Below are positions 34,209 through 44,346 of a DNA stretch of 64,000 bases, piece by piece; positions within the stretch are counted from its first letter, which is position 1; the number at the start of each line of letters is the position of its first letter. The position numbers and the translations under genes are program-made. The notes below the pieces were generated by a model, which worked only from the letters and a program-made list of their open reading frames with translations, made no database searches and had not been told where the DNA came from. The DNA is from Shinella curvata (lineage in GTDB: Bacteria > Pseudomonadota > Alphaproteobacteria > Rhizobiales > Rhizobiaceae). Location of the stretch: NCBI RefSeq assembly GCF_022899935.1, contig NZ_JALJCJ010000003.1, positions 539,720 through 603,719 on the forward strand, given 5' to 3'.

Positions 34209-35891
34209 ATGACAGCGCTCTCCGCCCGCAGCATTCTTTCCGGAACAGCCTCCGGTCCGATCATCGCCGCAGGCGAGGCGCTGAGCTTCTGGGGCGGCGT
34301 CGATCCGGCGACCGGACGCGTCATCGACGTGCACCATCCGTTGCATGGCGTGACGATCAACGGCGGCATCCTGATGATGCCATCGAGCCGCGGCTCCTGC
34401 ACCGGCTCCGGCGTGCTGCTCGATCTGGCTCTGACCGGCCGCGCGCCGGCCGCGCTTGTTTTCAGCGAAGCGGAAGACGTGCTGACGCTCGGCGCGCTGA
34501 TCGCCGCGGAAATGTTCGGCAAATCGCTGCCGGTGCTGCGGCTCTCGCATGCGGCCTATGACGCGCTCTGTCGGGCCAAGACGGCGACGATCAGCGACAC
34601 GGCAATCGAAGCCGACGGCCTCGTCATTCCCGTTTCCCCACCGACCACATCCGCGCTCGATCTCACCGAGAACGACCGCGCCATGCTGGAGGGCCGCGAC
34701 GGCATCGCCGTGCAACTGGCCTTGCGCATCACCGTCGCCATGGCGGCCCAGCAGGGCGCCGAAAAGCTCATCGACGTGGTGCAGGGTCATATCGACGGCT
34801 GCATCTATGCCAGCCCCGCCAACCTGACCTTCGCTGAAAAGATGGCCGACATGGGCGCCAGGGTGTGCGTGCCGACCACGATGAATGCCATTTCCGTCGA
34901 CCGCGCCAACTGGGAAAAACAGGGCGTGCCGCACGATTTCGGCGATCCGGCCGCCCGCCTCGCCGATGCCTATGTGCGCATGGGCTGTCGCCCGACGTTT
35001 ACCTGTTCCCCCTATCTGCTCGACAGCGCGCCGAAGACGGGCGAGGCCATCGCCTGGGCGGAATCCAACGCCGTGATCTTCGCCAACACGGTGCTCGGCG
35101 CGCGCACGGCCAAACATCCTGACTTCCTCGACCTCTGCATCGCGCTCACCGGCCGCGCGCCGCTCTCCGGCGTCTATCTCGACGAACACCGCAAGGCCCA
35201 GCGCGTCATTGACGTCGAGTTGCCCGACAATGTCGACGACGCCTTCTGGCCGATCGTCGGCTATCTCGCCGGCCGCACCGCGCCCGACCGCATTCCCCTG
35301 CTGCGCGGCCTCGCCGCCGCCAAACCGACGCAGGACGACCTCAAGGCGCTGTGCGCCGCCTTCGGCACCACCTCGGCCGCCCCGATGCTGCATATCGAAG
35401 GTGTCACGCCGGAAGCCGACGGCATCGCTGCCGAGAATGCCGGCCACACGACAATCACGCGCGCCGACATGGTCGATGTCTGGAGGATGTTCAATGACGG
35501 CCCCGCCGAGGTCGAACTCGTCGCCATCGGCAGCCCCCATGCCTCGGCCTCCGAATGCCGGGCGCTGGCTGACGCGCTTGGCGACCGCAAGCGCCACCCC
35601 GACGTTACCGTCATCGTCACCGCCGGCCGCGACATCATGGCTGAAACCGGCGATGTCCTGACCCGGCTCAGGGCGAGCGGCGTTCAAATCCTGCCGGATC
35701 TCTGCTGGTGCTCGATTTCCGAACCGGTCTTCCCAACGAAGACACGGGCGCTCATCACCAATTCCGGCAAATACGCCCACTATGGCCCGGGTCTCTCCGG
35801 CCGCACAGTACGCTTCGGCAACCTCGCCGATTGCATCGAGGCGACGCTCACCGGCCGCGTGCCGCCACGCCTGCCGGCCTGGCTCGCCTGA
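34209..35891 (+). CDS. aconitase X, fused form (probable cis-3-hydroxy-L-proline dehydratase)
   Basis: A 560-residue protein combining both parts of aconitase X. Residues about 1-140 correspond to the swivelling small subunit ([34 protein letters not shown]64), and the rest to the large subunit ([51 protein letters not shown]). Cysteines in the last two blocks are candidates for iron-sulfur ligation. Bacterial AcnX of this type dehydrates cis-3-hydroxy-L-proline to 1-pyrroline-2-carboxylate, which the Ldh-family reductase encoded at 27138 could reduce to proline. It is the last gene of the importer operon and ends 4 bp from the convergent ugd; no terminator is visible between them. Confidence 0.85.
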   Translation: MTALSARSILSGTASGPIIAAGEALSFWGGVDPATGRVIDVHHPLHGVTINGGILMMPSSRGSCTGSGVLLDLALTGRAPAALVFSEAEDVLTLGALIAAEMFGKSLPVLRLSHAAYDALCRAKTATISDTAIEADGLVIPVSPPTTSALDLTENDRAMLEGRDGIAVQLALRITVAMAAQQGAEKLIDVVQGHIDGCIYASPANLTFAEKMADMGARVCVPTTMNAISVDRANWEKQGVPHDFGDPAARLADAYVRMGCRPTFTCSPYLLDSAPKTGEAIAWAESNAVIFANTVLGARTAKHPDFLDLCIALTGRAPLSGVYLDEHRKAQRVIDVELPDNVDDAFWPIVGYLAGRTAPDRIPLLRGLAAAKPTQDDLKALCAAFGTTSAAPMLHIEGVTPEADGIAAENAGHTTITRADMVDVWRMFNDGPAEVELVAIGSPHASASECRALADALGDRKRHPDVTVIVTAGRDIMAETGDVLTRLRASGVQILPDLCWCSISEPVFPTKTRALITNSGKYAHYGPGLSGRTVRFGNLADCIEATLTGRVPPRLPAWLA

Positions 35892-35895
35892 CGTT

Positions 35896-37065
35896 TCAAT
35901 CCCGCCCGAACACGTCGCGCGTGTAAACCTTGTCCCAGACATCGTCGAGGTCTTCGGACCGGCGATTGGCGATGATGAGGTCGGCGCGGCGTTTGAATAC
36001 GTCGAGATCGCGCACGATCTCCGAGCGGAAGAACGTGTCCTCTTCGAAATCCGGCTCGTAGACGATGACGGGAATGCCCTTCGCCTTGATGCGCTTCATG
36101 ATGCCCTGAATGGAGGATTCGCGAAAATTGTCGGAATCCTTCTTCATCGCGAGACGGTAGATGCCGACAACATCGGGATCGCGCGCGATGATATCGAAGG
36201 CCAGAAAATCCTTGCGCGTCGTGTTGGCGTCGACGATGGCGCGGATGAGGTTCTGCGGGACATTGGAGAAATTGGAGAGCAGCTGCTTGGTATCCTTCGG
36301 CAGGCAATAACCGCCATAGCCAAAAGACGGGTTGTTGTAGTGTTTGCCGATACGCGGATCGAGCCCCACCCCATCGATGATCTGGCGCGTGTCGATGCCA
36401 TGCGTCATGGCATAGGAATCCAGTTCGTTGAAATAGGCGACGCGCATGGCGAGGTAGGTATTGGCGAAAAGCTTGATCGCCTCCGCCTCGCCCGACCCGG
36501 TAAAAAGCACCGGCACGTCTTCCTTCACGGCGCCCTGCTGGAGCAGGCTCGCAAAAAGCCGCGCCTGTGGTGTCTCCGCTCCCATGACGATGCGCGAGGG
36601 ATAAAGGTTGTCGAAGAGCGCCTTGCCCTCGCGCAGGAATTCCGGCGAGAAGACGATGCGCTCGTCGCCGCGCTCGTCGCGCAAGGTCTGGGTATAGCCG
36701 ACGGGCACGGTGGACTTGATGACGATGGTGGCGTCCGGATTGAGGACCCGCGCCTCGTCGATGACGGCCTCGACGCTTTTCGTATCGAAATAGTTGTACT
36801 GCGGATCATAGTTCGTCGGCGTTGCCACGAGGATGAAATCGGCAGAGGAAAACGCCTCCACCTTGTCCGTCGTCGCCTTCAGCCGGAGCGGCCGGGTAGC
36901 GAGGTAGTCCTCGATCTCGGCGTCGACGATCGGCGAGAGGCGTTGATTGACCTTCTCCACCCTATCTGCGGAAATGTCATAGGCGATGACGTCATTGTGC
37001 TGGGCGAGAAGCACCGCATTGGAAAGCCCGACATAACCGATGCCGGCAACTGCAATCGTGACCAT
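35896..37065 (-). CDS. ugd: UDP-glucose 6-dehydrogenase, short type
   Basis: A 389-residue enzyme that oxidises UDP-glucose twice with NAD to UDP-glucuronate for exopolysaccharide or capsule synthesis. The N-terminal Rossmann motif [36 protein letters not shown] and the catalytic cysteine in [15 protein letters not shown] (about residue 255) are intact. Length matches the short Ugd form of E. coli and Klebsiella rather than the 430-residue rhizobial RkpK type. No other sugar-nucleotide gene is adjacent. An ATG two codons upstream is possible. Confidence 0.93.
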   Translation of the reverse strand: MVTIAVAGIGYVGLSNAVLLAQHNDVIAYDISADRVEKVNQRLSPIVDAEIEDYLATRPLRLKATTDKVEAFSSADFILVATPTNYDPQYNYFDTKSVEAVIDEARVLNPDATIVIKSTVPVGYTQTLRDERGDERIVFSPEFLREGKALFDNLYPSRIVMGAETPQARLFASLLQQGAVKEDVPVLFTGSGEAEAIKLFANTYLAMRVAYFNELDSYAMTHGIDTRQIIDGVGLDPRIGKHYNNPSFGYGGYCLPKDTKQLLSNFSNVPQNLIRAIVDANTTRKDFLAFDIIARDPDVVGIYRLAMKKDSDNFRESSIQGIMKRIKAKGIPVIVYEPDFEEDTFFRSEIVRDLDVFKRRADLIIANRRSEDLDDVWDKVYTRDVFGRD

Positions 37066-37672
37066 GAAAATCCCGTCGGCAACACTATCGAAACTGGGCG
37101 GCGGGCGGCAGCGCCAGGCCCGCGTGAATTCGACAGAGTGTACGCAGGGAGGGTTACAAAAGGATGGCGAACAGGGTGCACAACCGCTGCCCTTCCTCGA
37201 ACCCGTCTTCGGCCGTGACCGTCCTGCGGAACAGACACAACCCGCGCCGAACCGACAGAGCCCGGCGGGAGCGCCGCATGCCGGCTCGATCAGATTTCCC
37301 GGCGAACCGGTGTCAGTACATAAGGAAATCCTGGTGGGTGAGGTCCAGATTCGCCCCCAGCCTGGCAAAAGAACGGCTCTTATGTACCGATGCCGTCGGC
37401 ATCGTAATAAAGCTCGCCCGCATCCTTTTCATGGATGATGCGATTCGTCGCGTCGCTGGCATGCCCCGTCGCGTTGCTTTCGAAGCGCGACACCGCCAAT
37501 GTTCCCGTCCGCTCACAACCTGGCACTCCCCCAGAATAGTTTGCGATAAGGACGGACAAAGGAGGCAACCTTCGACACCACGCCTGAGTGCTTCGTGAGC
37601 AGGTCGGAACCGCGCCACGAGTGGTACTGTTGAGCAAACAAGAGACAGGGCGATTGCTAAAATCGATGGGGA
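37066..37672. other. 607-bp gap between ugd and tRNA-Ser, no gene recognised
   Basis: Several overlapping frames are open but their translations share no motif and lack ribosome sites. The ugd promoter should lie at the left end. I see no repeat of the tRNA 3' end that would mark an integration site. Some of this could be leftover from a decayed gene or an unrecognised small RNA. Confidence 0.4.
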
Positions 37673-37762
37673 TGGCGGACAGAGAGGGATTCGAACCCTC
37701 GATAGAGTTTCCCCTATACACGCGTTCCAGGCGTGCGCCTTCAACCACTCGGCCACCTGTCC
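37673..37762 (-). tRNA. tRNA-Ser (anticodon GGA)
   Basis: A 90-base class II tRNA on the minus strand with acceptor pairing GGACAG/CTGTCC, discriminator G and an encoded CCA (37673-37675). The anticodon stem CACGC/GCGTG encloses CTGGAAC, which gives anticodon GGA and reads TCC/TCT. A long variable arm and a normal T arm GAGGGTTCGAATCCCTC are present. Confidence 0.97.
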
Positions 37763-37995
37763 GTCCGCTCGCTGCCGGTGGTCAGTCCGGCGCGGGTCGC
37801 TTTCCTGTTTCCATTCCGGCGAGACGGCGCGATATATACCGAGGTTTCACGCAGGATCAACCGCTTTCTGACAGTTTTTTGAAGGATATGCCGCAATGCC
37901 GCGAAGGATTGCGCAAGGTCGGCCGTCTTCCTATCTATAGGCAGCAGTGAAGTGGAGCGGAATTCGGCTCCCAGCAGGCACCGGGAGGGTGCGCG

Positions 37996-38313
37996 ATGAT
38001 ACGGTTCATGCTGAAAGCCATCAGTCTTTTCGCCCTCGTCGTCGCCGTCATGGCCGGCACGATCGATGCGATCCAGTCGGTTTCGGCCTCCGAACCCGTG
38101 CTCACCCCGCTCGCCGTCGCCTGGAGCACGGCAAGCCCGGATACGATCGCGCTCGTCGCCGACGGCATCATGCGCAAGTTCCCCTATGCCTGGGATCCGG
38201 CGGCCATGTGGGTCCTGTCGCAGCCGGCCTTCGCTGTGCTGCTCGCCGTCTCGCTGTTCTTCTGGGTGATCGCCTACCGGCGCCCGCGCGTCGCAGGCCG
38301 CTTCACTGCCTGA
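37996..38313 (+). CDS. small inner-membrane protein, unknown function
   Basis: A 105-residue protein with two hydrophobic segments: ISLFALVVAVMAGTIDAIQ at about 9-27, and AFAVLLAVSLFFWVIAYRRP at about 78-97. A soluble loop of roughly 50 residues lies between them, presumably periplasmic. GGAGGG lies upstream of the ATG. I do not recognise a characterised family, though the protein looks conserved in type. It lies 39 bp before msrA and is probably cotranscribed with it. Confidence 0.7.
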   Translation: MIRFMLKAISLFALVVAVMAGTIDAIQSVSASEPVLTPLAVAWSTASPDTIALVADGIMRKFPYAWDPAAMWVLSQPAFAVLLAVSLFFWVIAYRRPRVAGRFTA

Positions 38314-38352
38314 CACATCAACCGCCGCCGCCAGCGCGGCAGGAGGCCATCC

Positions 38353-39003
38353 ATGTTCCTGATCGACATGTTCAACAAGAAGACCGTCATGCCCGCGCCG
38401 GGAGCCTCGCTTCCCGGCCGGGACCAGCCCATCCCCACGTCGGAAACGCATTTCGTCAACGGCAATCCACTGAAAGGCCCCTATCCCGACGGCTTCAGGA
38501 CCGTCCTGCTTGGCATGGGCTGCTTCTGGGGCGCCGAGCGGCTGCTGTGGAAGATACCCGGCGTCTGGGTCACCGCTGCTGGCTATTCCGGCGGCTTCAC
38601 GCCTAATCCGACCTATCATGAGACGACGACGGGGCTGACGGGCCATACCGAAGTCGTGCTCGTCGTCTACGATCCTGCCAAGGTGACGCTCGAGACACTG
38701 CTGAAGGCCTTCTTCGAGGCGCACGACCCGACGCAGGGCATGCGCCAGGGCAACGATATCGGCACGACCTACCGCTCGGCGATCTATCTCGACGACGACG
38801 CCGACCTTGCGACGGCGCGGCGCGCCCGTGACACCTACCAGGCGGCGCTGAGGGCAGCCGGCCGCACGGACCGCATCACCACGGAGATCGCCAAAGCCGG
38901 TCCGCTGTACTTCGCGGAAGACGTGCATCAGCAATATCTCGCCAAGAATCCCGGCGGCTATTGCGGCCTGCGCGGCACGGGCGTGGCCTGCGCCATCGGC
39001 TGA
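38353..39003 (+). CDS. msrA: peptide methionine-S-sulfoxide reductase A
   Basis: A 216-residue repair enzyme that reduces methionine-S-sulfoxide in proteins. The catalytic GCFWGAE motif places the nucleophile at C57, and [21 protein letters not shown] and [15 protein letters not shown] complete the active site. A second cysteine near the end ([13 protein letters not shown]) can act in resolving the disulfide. The roughly 45-residue extension before the catalytic domain is as in many proteobacterial MsrA proteins and has no signal-peptide character. A terminator follows 30 bp after the stop. Confidence 0.95.
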   Translation: MFLIDMFNKKTVMPAPGASLPGRDQPIPTSETHFVNGNPLKGPYPDGFRTVLLGMGCFWGAERLLWKIPGVWVTAAGYSGGFTPNPTYHETTTGLTGHTEVVLVVYDPAKVTLETLLKAFFEAHDPTQGMRQGNDIGTTYRSAIYLDDDADLATARRARDTYQAALRAAGRTDRITTEIAKAGPLYFAEDVHQQYLAKNPGGYCGLRGTGVACAIG

Positions 39004-39032
39004 GGAAACCCACAGATTCCGGGGAAATGTCT

Positions 39033-39071
39033 GCCGTCGCAACAGGGTTTTGCAATCCTGTTGGCGACGGC
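39033..39071 (+). terminator. terminator of msrA
   Basis: GCCGTCGC-AACAGG (39033-39046) pairs with CCTGTTG-GCGACGGC (39057-39071) with a single bulge, and TTCTATTTTTT follows. Confidence 0.85.
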
Positions 39072-39130
39072 TTCTATTTTTTACCAACTGAAAAATTTCT
39101 GGTGAATTTTTCCCTGCGCCGTGCAAGGAT

Positions 39131-39165
39131 GCCGCCAGCCTGACCCAAGGGAACGGGTCGGTGGC
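39131..39165 (+). promoter_or_regulatory. structured leader hairpin before the bmp gene
   Basis: GCCGCC (39131-39136) pairs with GGTGGC (39160-39165), and GACCC (39142-39146) with GGGTC (39155-39159) around AAGGGAAC. A further GC-rich foldable stretch extends to about 39195. It lies 70-100 bp before the start codon and may be a regulatory leader; I recognise no known riboswitch. Confidence 0.4.
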
Positions 39166-39234
39166 TCCGCCGCGCGCGCCATGGGGCGCCGCACGGAAGG
39201 TCCCTATAAGATCAATAGCGAACAGGGCTGCACA

Positions 39235-40227
39235 ATGAAAAAAACCCTTCTCACCCTTCTTGCCACGGCTGCCATGTCGGCCAGCGCTTTCGCCGCGGAT
39301 ATCAAGCCGGCGATCATCTATGACCTCGGCGGCAAGTTCGACAAGTCGTTCAACGAAGCGGCCTTCAACGGCGCGGAAAAATTCAAGGCCGAGACCGGCA
39401 TCGAATACCGCGACTTCGAAATCGCCAACGACGCGCAGCGCGAGCAGGCCCTGCGCCGCTTCGCAAGCGACGGCAACAATCCGATCGTGATGGCCGGTTT
39501 CTCCTGGGCTGCGCAGCTTGAGAAGGTCGCAGCCGAATATCCGGACACCAAGTTCGCCATCATCGACATGGTCGTCGACAAGCCGAACGTTCGCTCGGTG
39601 GTCTTCAAGGAAGAGGAAGGCGGCTGGCTCGCCGGCATCCTCGCCGGCATGGCCTCCAAGTCGAAGACGGTCTCCTTCGTCGGCGGCATGGACATTCCGC
39701 TGATCCACAAATTCGCCTGCGGTTACACGGGCGGCGTGAAGTCGCTCGGCGCCGACTACAAGGTGCTCGAAGCCTATACCGGCACGACGCCGGACGCCTG
39801 GAACGACCCGGTCAAGGGCGGCGAAATCGCCAAGTCGCAGTTCGACCAGGGTTCTGACGTGGTCTACCATGCCGCAGGCGGCACGGGCGTGGGCGTCCTC
39901 CAGGCGGCAGCCGACGCCGGCAAGCTCGGCATCGGCGTCGATTCCAACCAGAACGCCCTGCACCCCGGCAAGGTCCTGACCTCGATGGTCAAGCGCGTCG
40001 ACGTGGCCGTCTACGACGCCTTCATGAGCGCCAAGGACGACACGTTCAAGCCCGGCATCAACGTGCTCGGCCTCAAGGAAAGCGGCGTCGACGTAGCCAT
40101 GGATGACAACAACGCCGCGCTGATCACGGCAGAGATGAAGGCCGCCATCGACAAGGCGCGCGCCGACATCAACAGCGGCGCCGTCAAGGTCCACGACTAC
40201 ATGACGGACGAGACCTGCCCCTACTAA
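39235..40227 (+). CDS. BMP-family nucleoside-binding protein of an ABC importer
   Basis: A 330-residue periplasmic binding protein of the Bmp/PnrA family, known to bind purine and other nucleosides. Residues 1-20 are a signal peptide (MKKTLLTLLATAAMSASAFA) without a lipobox cysteine, so it is soluble rather than a lipoprotein. Family blocks follow: YDLGGKFDKSFNEAAFNGAE, IVMAGFSWA, FIG-type SFVGGMDIPLIHKF and VVYHAAGGTGVGVLQAA. The start is the ATG at 39235. It is separated from its ATPase/permease genes by slyX on the opposite strand, and a terminator follows, so it is transcribed alone. Confidence 0.9.
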   Translation: MKKTLLTLLATAAMSASAFAADIKPAIIYDLGGKFDKSFNEAAFNGAEKFKAETGIEYRDFEIANDAQREQALRRFASDGNNPIVMAGFSWAAQLEKVAAEYPDTKFAIIDMVVDKPNVRSVVFKEEEGGWLAGILAGMASKSKTVSFVGGMDIPLIHKFACGYTGGVKSLGADYKVLEAYTGTTPDAWNDPVKGGEIAKSQFDQGSDVVYHAAGGTGVGVLQAAADAGKLGIGVDSNQNALHPGKVLTSMVKRVDVAVYDAFMSAKDDTFKPGINVLGLKESGVDVAMDDNNAALITAEMKAAIDKARADINSGAVKVHDYMTDETCPY

Positions 40228-40237
40228 GCGGCACTGA

Positions 40238-40265
40238 CGGCCCGTTTGCGAAAGCAGACGGGCCG
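40238..40265 (+). terminator. terminator between bmp and slyX
   Basis: CGGCCCGTTTGC (40238-40249) pairs with GCAGACGGGCCG (40254-40265) with one G-U pair around GAAA, followed by ATTCCGTTTT. Confidence 0.8.
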
Positions 40266-40320
40266 ATTCCGTTTTCCGGACTTGCCCGTTTCCGAACAAT
40301 CCGCCTGCGGCGCTGTTGGC

Positions 40321-40545
40321 TCAGTAATGCGGCGGACGGGTGATGGCCGGGGCCTCGCGAGACCCTTCCTCCAGCATGAGAAACCGCTCCGTCAGCCGGT
40401 CGAGCTTCGTTCGGACCTGCTCGACCACACGCCACTGTTCGGCGAGCTGGTCGGAAAGCTCCTCGATCGTATGGGCCTGGTGGGCGACATGTTCCTCCAG
40501 GCGGGCGATGCGCGCTGCGTCGGTATCGTCAGGGAGATCGGTCAT
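40321..40545 (-). CDS. slyX: SlyX-family small coiled-coil protein
   Basis: A 74-residue protein with a heptad-type helix IARLEEHVAHQAHTIEELSDQLAEQWRVVEQV and the family C-terminus ending ITRPPHY. SlyX proteins form short coiled coils; the function is unknown. The ATG at 40545 follows an AGCCATGAC context with CGAGGAC upstream. It sits on the opposite strand between the nucleoside-binding protein gene and its ATPase gene, diverging from the latter. Confidence 0.82.
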   Translation of the reverse strand: MTDLPDDTDAARIARLEEHVAHQAHTIEELSDQLAEQWRVVEQVRTKLDRLTERFLMLEEGSREAPAITRPPHY

Positions 40546-40702
40546 GGCTGTCCTCGTGGCTTCATGCGGCCGGCATGAGCTATAGCGGGGGAGGCCTGCA
40601 CCCGCAATCGCACTGGACAAGCGCTCCGGAAGCAACAAGACTACGACCCGGCAGGCCGAAAAACGGCCCGTCGGCCCCAAATCCCCGTAAGAGTGGATCG
40701 TC

Positions 40703-42238
40703 ATGAGCGAACTGGCAATCGAACTGAAGGGCATCGACAAGAGCTTCGGCCTCGTCCACGCCAACCGGAACATCAACCTGAAGGTCCGCAAAGGTACCAT
40801 TCACGGTATCATCGGCGAAAACGGCGCCGGCAAATCCACCCTCATGTCGATCCTCTACGGCTTCTACCAGGCCGACCACGGCGACATCGTCATCAACGGC
40901 CAGACCGTCAATATCCGCGATCCCAATGCGGCGATCGCCGCCGGCATCGGCATGGTGCACCAGCACTTCATGCTGGTCGAAAATTTCACCGTGCTTGAGA
41001 ACATCATGCTCGGAGCCGAGGAAAGCCAGATCCTCAATGCCGGCATCACCAAGGCGCGCGCCGAGCTGAAGCGGCTCGAGAAGGAATATGCGCTGGAAGT
41101 CGATCCAGACGCCGTGATCGAGGAACTGCCCGTCGGTATCCAGCAGCGCGTCGAAATCCTGAAGGCGCTTTATCGCAAGGCCGATATCCTCATTCTCGAC
41201 GAGCCGACCGGAGTACTGACACCGGCCGAGGCCGATCACCTGTTCCGCATCCTCGGTCAGCTGAAGGACCAGGGCAAAACCGTTCTCCTCATCACCCACA
41301 AGCTGCGCGAGATCATGGCGATCACCGACGAGGTCTCCGTCATGCGCCGCGGCGAGATGGTGGCGACGCGCACAACCAGCGAGACGTCGGTCGAGGAACT
41401 GGCCGAGCTGATGGTCGGTCGCCGGGTATTGTTGCGTGTCGAAAAGGGCGAGGCCAGGCCCGCCGACGTCAAGCTTTCGGTCAAGAACCTCACGGTGCGC
41501 GACAGCCGCGGCGTGACCATGGTGGACGACGTCTCCTTCGATCTCAGGGCCGGCGAGATTGTCGGCATCGCCGGTGTTGCCGGCAATGGCCAGTCGGAGC
41601 TTTTGGAAGCGATTTCCGGCATCCGCCGCGCCAAATCCGGCACCGTGCTGCTCAACGGCCGCCCCGTGGACGTGACCGGTCATGCCGACCCGGCGGAGCT
41701 GCGCAAATGCGGCCTCGCCCATGTGCCCGAAGACCGTCACCATGTCGGCCTCGTCCTGAAATTCGAAGAGAGCGAAAACGCCATCCTCGGCTATCACGAC
41801 GACCCGAAATACCGGAAGGGCCTTACGCTCGACGTCGACGCCATCAGGGCCGAAGCCGAGGAGAAGATCGCCGCCTACGATATCCGCCCGCCGAACCCGC
41901 GGCTGAAAACCGCCAATTTCTCCGGCGGCAACCAGCAGAAGATTGTCCTGGCCCGCGAGATGGAGCGCAATCCCGACGTTTTGATCATCGGCCAGCCGAC
42001 ACGCGGCGTCGATGTCGGCGCCATCGAATTCATCCACCGGCGCATCATCGAGATGCGCGACCAGGGCAAGGCGGTGCTGCTCGTCTCCGTCGAGCTCGAC
42101 GAAATCAGGGCTCTGTCCGACCGTATTCTCGTGATGTTTGCCGGCCGCGTCGTCGGCGAGCGCGCGCCTGATGCCACCGAAGGAGAACTCGGCCTGCTGA
42201 TGGCCGGGGTGGAAGGTCCGAAGGAGGCCGCGGAATGA
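40703..42238 (+). CDS. nucleoside ABC transporter ATPase, two-domain
   Basis: A 511-residue ATPase with tandem ABC domains. The first has Walker [13 protein letters not shown] (about 40-51), a divergent signature [15 protein letters not shown] and Walker [13 protein letters not shown]. The second has a degenerate Walker [14 protein letters not shown], signature [14 protein letters not shown] and a Walker B ending in Gln ([11 protein letters not shown]) instead of Glu. Only one composite site is therefore likely to hydrolyse ATP, as in the YufO/NupA group for guanosine and other nucleosides. Its stop overlaps the first permease start by four bases. Confidence 0.9.
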   Translation: MSELAIELKGIDKSFGLVHANRNINLKVRKGTIHGIIGENGAGKSTLMSILYGFYQADHGDIVINGQTVNIRDPNAAIAAGIGMVHQHFMLVENFTVLENIMLGAEESQILNAGITKARAELKRLEKEYALEVDPDAVIEELPVGIQQRVEILKALYRKADILILDEPTGVLTPAEADHLFRILGQLKDQGKTVLLITHKLREIMAITDEVSVMRRGEMVATRTTSETSVEELAELMVGRRVLLRVEKGEARPADVKLSVKNLTVRDSRGVTMVDDVSFDLRAGEIVGIAGVAGNGQSELLEAISGIRRAKSGTVLLNGRPVDVTGHADPAELRKCGLAHVPEDRHHVGLVLKFEESENAILGYHDDPKYRKGLTLDVDAIRAEAEEKIAAYDIRPPNPRLKTANFSGGNQQKIVLAREMERNPDVLIIGQPTRGVDVGAIEFIHRRIIEMRDQGKAVLLVSVELDEIRALSDRILVMFAGRVVGERAPDATEGELGLLMAGVEGPKEAAE

Positions 42239-43368
42239 GTGTTCCCTATGCAAAACTGCCGGCCTGGGCCGAATACGGCCTGATCCCGCTCGTCAACCTC
42301 GCCGTCGCCTTCCTGATTTCCGGCCTCGTCGTCCTGATCGTCGGCGAAAGCCCGCTGGAAGCCGCCTATCACATGATCAACGGCGCCTTCGGCCGCGGCG
42401 AATATATCGGCTTCACGCTCTATTACACGACGACCTTCATCTTCACCGGCCTTGCGGTGGCCGTCGCCTTCCATGCCGGCCTGTTCAACATCGGCGGCGA
42501 AGGCCAGGCCTATGTCGGCGGCATCGGGGTGGCGCTCGCCTGCCTTGCGCTCGACCGCACGCTGCCCTGGTATCTGGTTTTCCCGATCGCCATCCTGGGG
42601 GCTGCCTTCTTCGGTGCGCTCTGGGCGATGATCCCCGGCTGGCTGCAGGCCAAGCGCGGCAGCCATATCGTCATCACGACGATCATGTTCAACTTCATCG
42701 CAGCCAGCCTGATGAACTACCTGCTCAACAAGGTGTTCAAGCCGCTCGGCTCGATGTCGCTGGAAACCCGCACCTTCGAGGCCGGCGGCCAGCTGCCCAA
42801 GCTCGACTGGCTGATGTCGATCTTCGGCCTTTCCGTCGGCTCGGCACCGTTCAACATCTCCTTCCTGCTCGCGCTTGTCGCCGCCTTCGCCGTCTGGGTT
42901 CTGATCTGGCGCACCAAGCTCGGCTACGAGATGCGCACGATGGGCCACAGCCCTGCCGCAGCACGCTATGCCGGCATCAAGGAAGCCAAGATCATCGTTA
43001 TCACCATGATGATCTCGGGCGGCCTTGCCGGCATGATGGCGCTGAACCCGATCATGGGCGAGCAGTTCCGCATGCAGCTCGATTTCGTGCAGGGCGCAGG
43101 TTTCGTCGGCATCGCGGTCGCACTCATGGGACGCTCGCATCCGGCGGGCATCATTCCAGCCGCCCTCCTCTTCGGCATGCTCTACCAGGGTGGCGCGGAA
43201 ATCTCCTTCGAGATGCCGTCCATCTCGCGCGACATGATCGTCATCATCCAGGGTCTGGTGATCCTCTTTGCCGGGGCGCTCGAACACATGTTCCGGCCCG
43301 CCATCACCCGACTTGTCATCGGACTTTCGCCGAAGACGCGCGACGTCGCCGCCACCAAGGGAGCCTGA
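42235..43368 (+). CDS. nucleoside ABC transporter permease 1
   Basis: A 377-residue membrane protein of the BPD_transp_2 family (YufP/NupB type) with about 9-10 hydrophobic segments. Segments include [48 protein letters not shown], and the cytoplasmic coupling loop [23 protein letters not shown] at about 222-245. It overlaps the ATPase gene by four bases and lies 3 bp before the second permease gene, so all are cotranslated. Confidence 0.9.
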   Translation: MSVPYAKLPAWAEYGLIPLVNLAVAFLISGLVVLIVGESPLEAAYHMINGAFGRGEYIGFTLYYTTTFIFTGLAVAVAFHAGLFNIGGEGQAYVGGIGVALACLALDRTLPWYLVFPIAILGAAFFGALWAMIPGWLQAKRGSHIVITTIMFNFIAASLMNYLLNKVFKPLGSMSLETRTFEAGGQLPKLDWLMSIFGLSVGSAPFNISFLLALVAAFAVWVLIWRTKLGYEMRTMGHSPAAARYAGIKEAKIIVITMMISGGLAGMMALNPIMGEQFRMQLDFVQGAGFVGIAVALMGRSHPAGIIPAALLFGMLYQGGAEISFEMPSISRDMIVIIQGLVILFAGALEHMFRPAITRLVIGLSPKTRDVAATKGA

Positions 43369-43371
43369 TCC

Positions 43372-44343
43372 ATGGATTTCTTTCAGGTCTTCATCGAACT
43401 GGCCCAGTCGACCGTCCGCGTCTCGACCCCGCTGATCCTTGCCGCCCTTGCCGGCCTCTTCACCGAACGCGCCGGCGTCTTCGACATCGGCCTTGAGGGC
43501 AAGATGCTGGGTGCGGCCTTCGCCGCCGGCTGCGTCGCCTACATCACGCAATCGGTCTATATGGGCCTGCTGGCCGCCATCCTCGTCTCAGTGCTGCTCT
43601 CGCTGGTGCATGGCTATGCCTCGATCACCCAGCGCGGCAGCCAGATCGTCTCGGGCGTCGCCATCAACTTCGTGGTTGCCGGCTCCACCGTCATTCTCGG
43701 CGAGGCCTGGTTCAGGCAGGGCGGCCGCACACCGGCTTTGTCCGAAAGCGGCCGCTTCAGCGCGATCCACCTTCCTTTCGCGGATGCCGTGCGCGACGTG
43801 CCGATCCTCGGCCAGATCTATTCCGGCCTGCTGTCGGGCCATTCGCCGCTGACCTATCTTGCCTTCCTGATGGTACCGGCGAGCTGGTGGATCCTCTACC
43901 GCACGCGCTTCGGTCTTCGGCTGCGCGCCGTCGGTGAAAATCCGGGTGCGGTCGATACCGCAGGCATCTCGGTCATCTGGCTGCGCTACCGCGCCGTCAT
44001 CTGCTGCGGCATTCTCTGCGGCATTGCCGGCGCCTATCTCTCGCTTTCGGCCGGCGCCGGCTTCACCAAGGGCATGACGGCAGGCAAGGGTTACATCGCG
44101 CTCGCCGCCCTGATCTTCGCCAAATGGCGGCCGAAGAACATTCTCTTCGCCTGCCTGCTCTTCGGCTTCCTCGATGCCTTCGCCATCCGCTACCAGGGCT
44201 TTGCCTTCCCGCTGATCGGCAAGGTGCCGGTACAATTGATGCAGGCCCTGCCCTATATCCTCACCGTGATCCTGCTTGCAGGCTTCATCGGCAAGGCCAT
44301 TCCGCCGAAGGCCGGCGGCGTGCCCTACGTCAAGGAGCGATAA
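43372..44343 (+). CDS. nucleoside ABC transporter permease 2
   Basis: A 323-residue permease (YufQ/NupC type) with the diagnostic [20 protein letters not shown] near residue 36 and the coupling loop [22 protein letters not shown]. It forms the channel with the upstream permease. The cytidine deaminase gene starts 3 bp after its stop, tying uptake to nucleoside breakdown. Confidence 0.9.
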   Translation: MDFFQVFIELAQSTVRVSTPLILAALAGLFTERAGVFDIGLEGKMLGAAFAAGCVAYITQSVYMGLLAAILVSVLLSLVHGYASITQRGSQIVSGVAINFVVAGSTVILGEAWFRQGGRTPALSESGRFSAIHLPFADAVRDVPILGQIYSGLLSGHSPLTYLAFLMVPASWWILYRTRFGLRLRAVGENPGAVDTAGISVIWLRYRAVICCGILCGIAGAYLSLSAGAGFTKGMTAGKGYIALAALIFAKWRPKNILFACLLFGFLDAFAIRYQGFAFPLIGKVPVQLMQALPYILTVILLAGFIGKAIPPKAGGVPYVKER

Positions 44344-44346
44344 AAG

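Noticed and set aside
37673-37762. tRNA-Ser as an integration site of a mobile element
   Set aside because: No integrase, no direct repeat of the tRNA end and no shift in composition are visible nearby.
37741-40299. An 852-codon minus-strand frame across msrA and the bmp gene
   Set aside because: It overlaps a tRNA and two well-supported plus-strand genes, and its translation has no fold signature.
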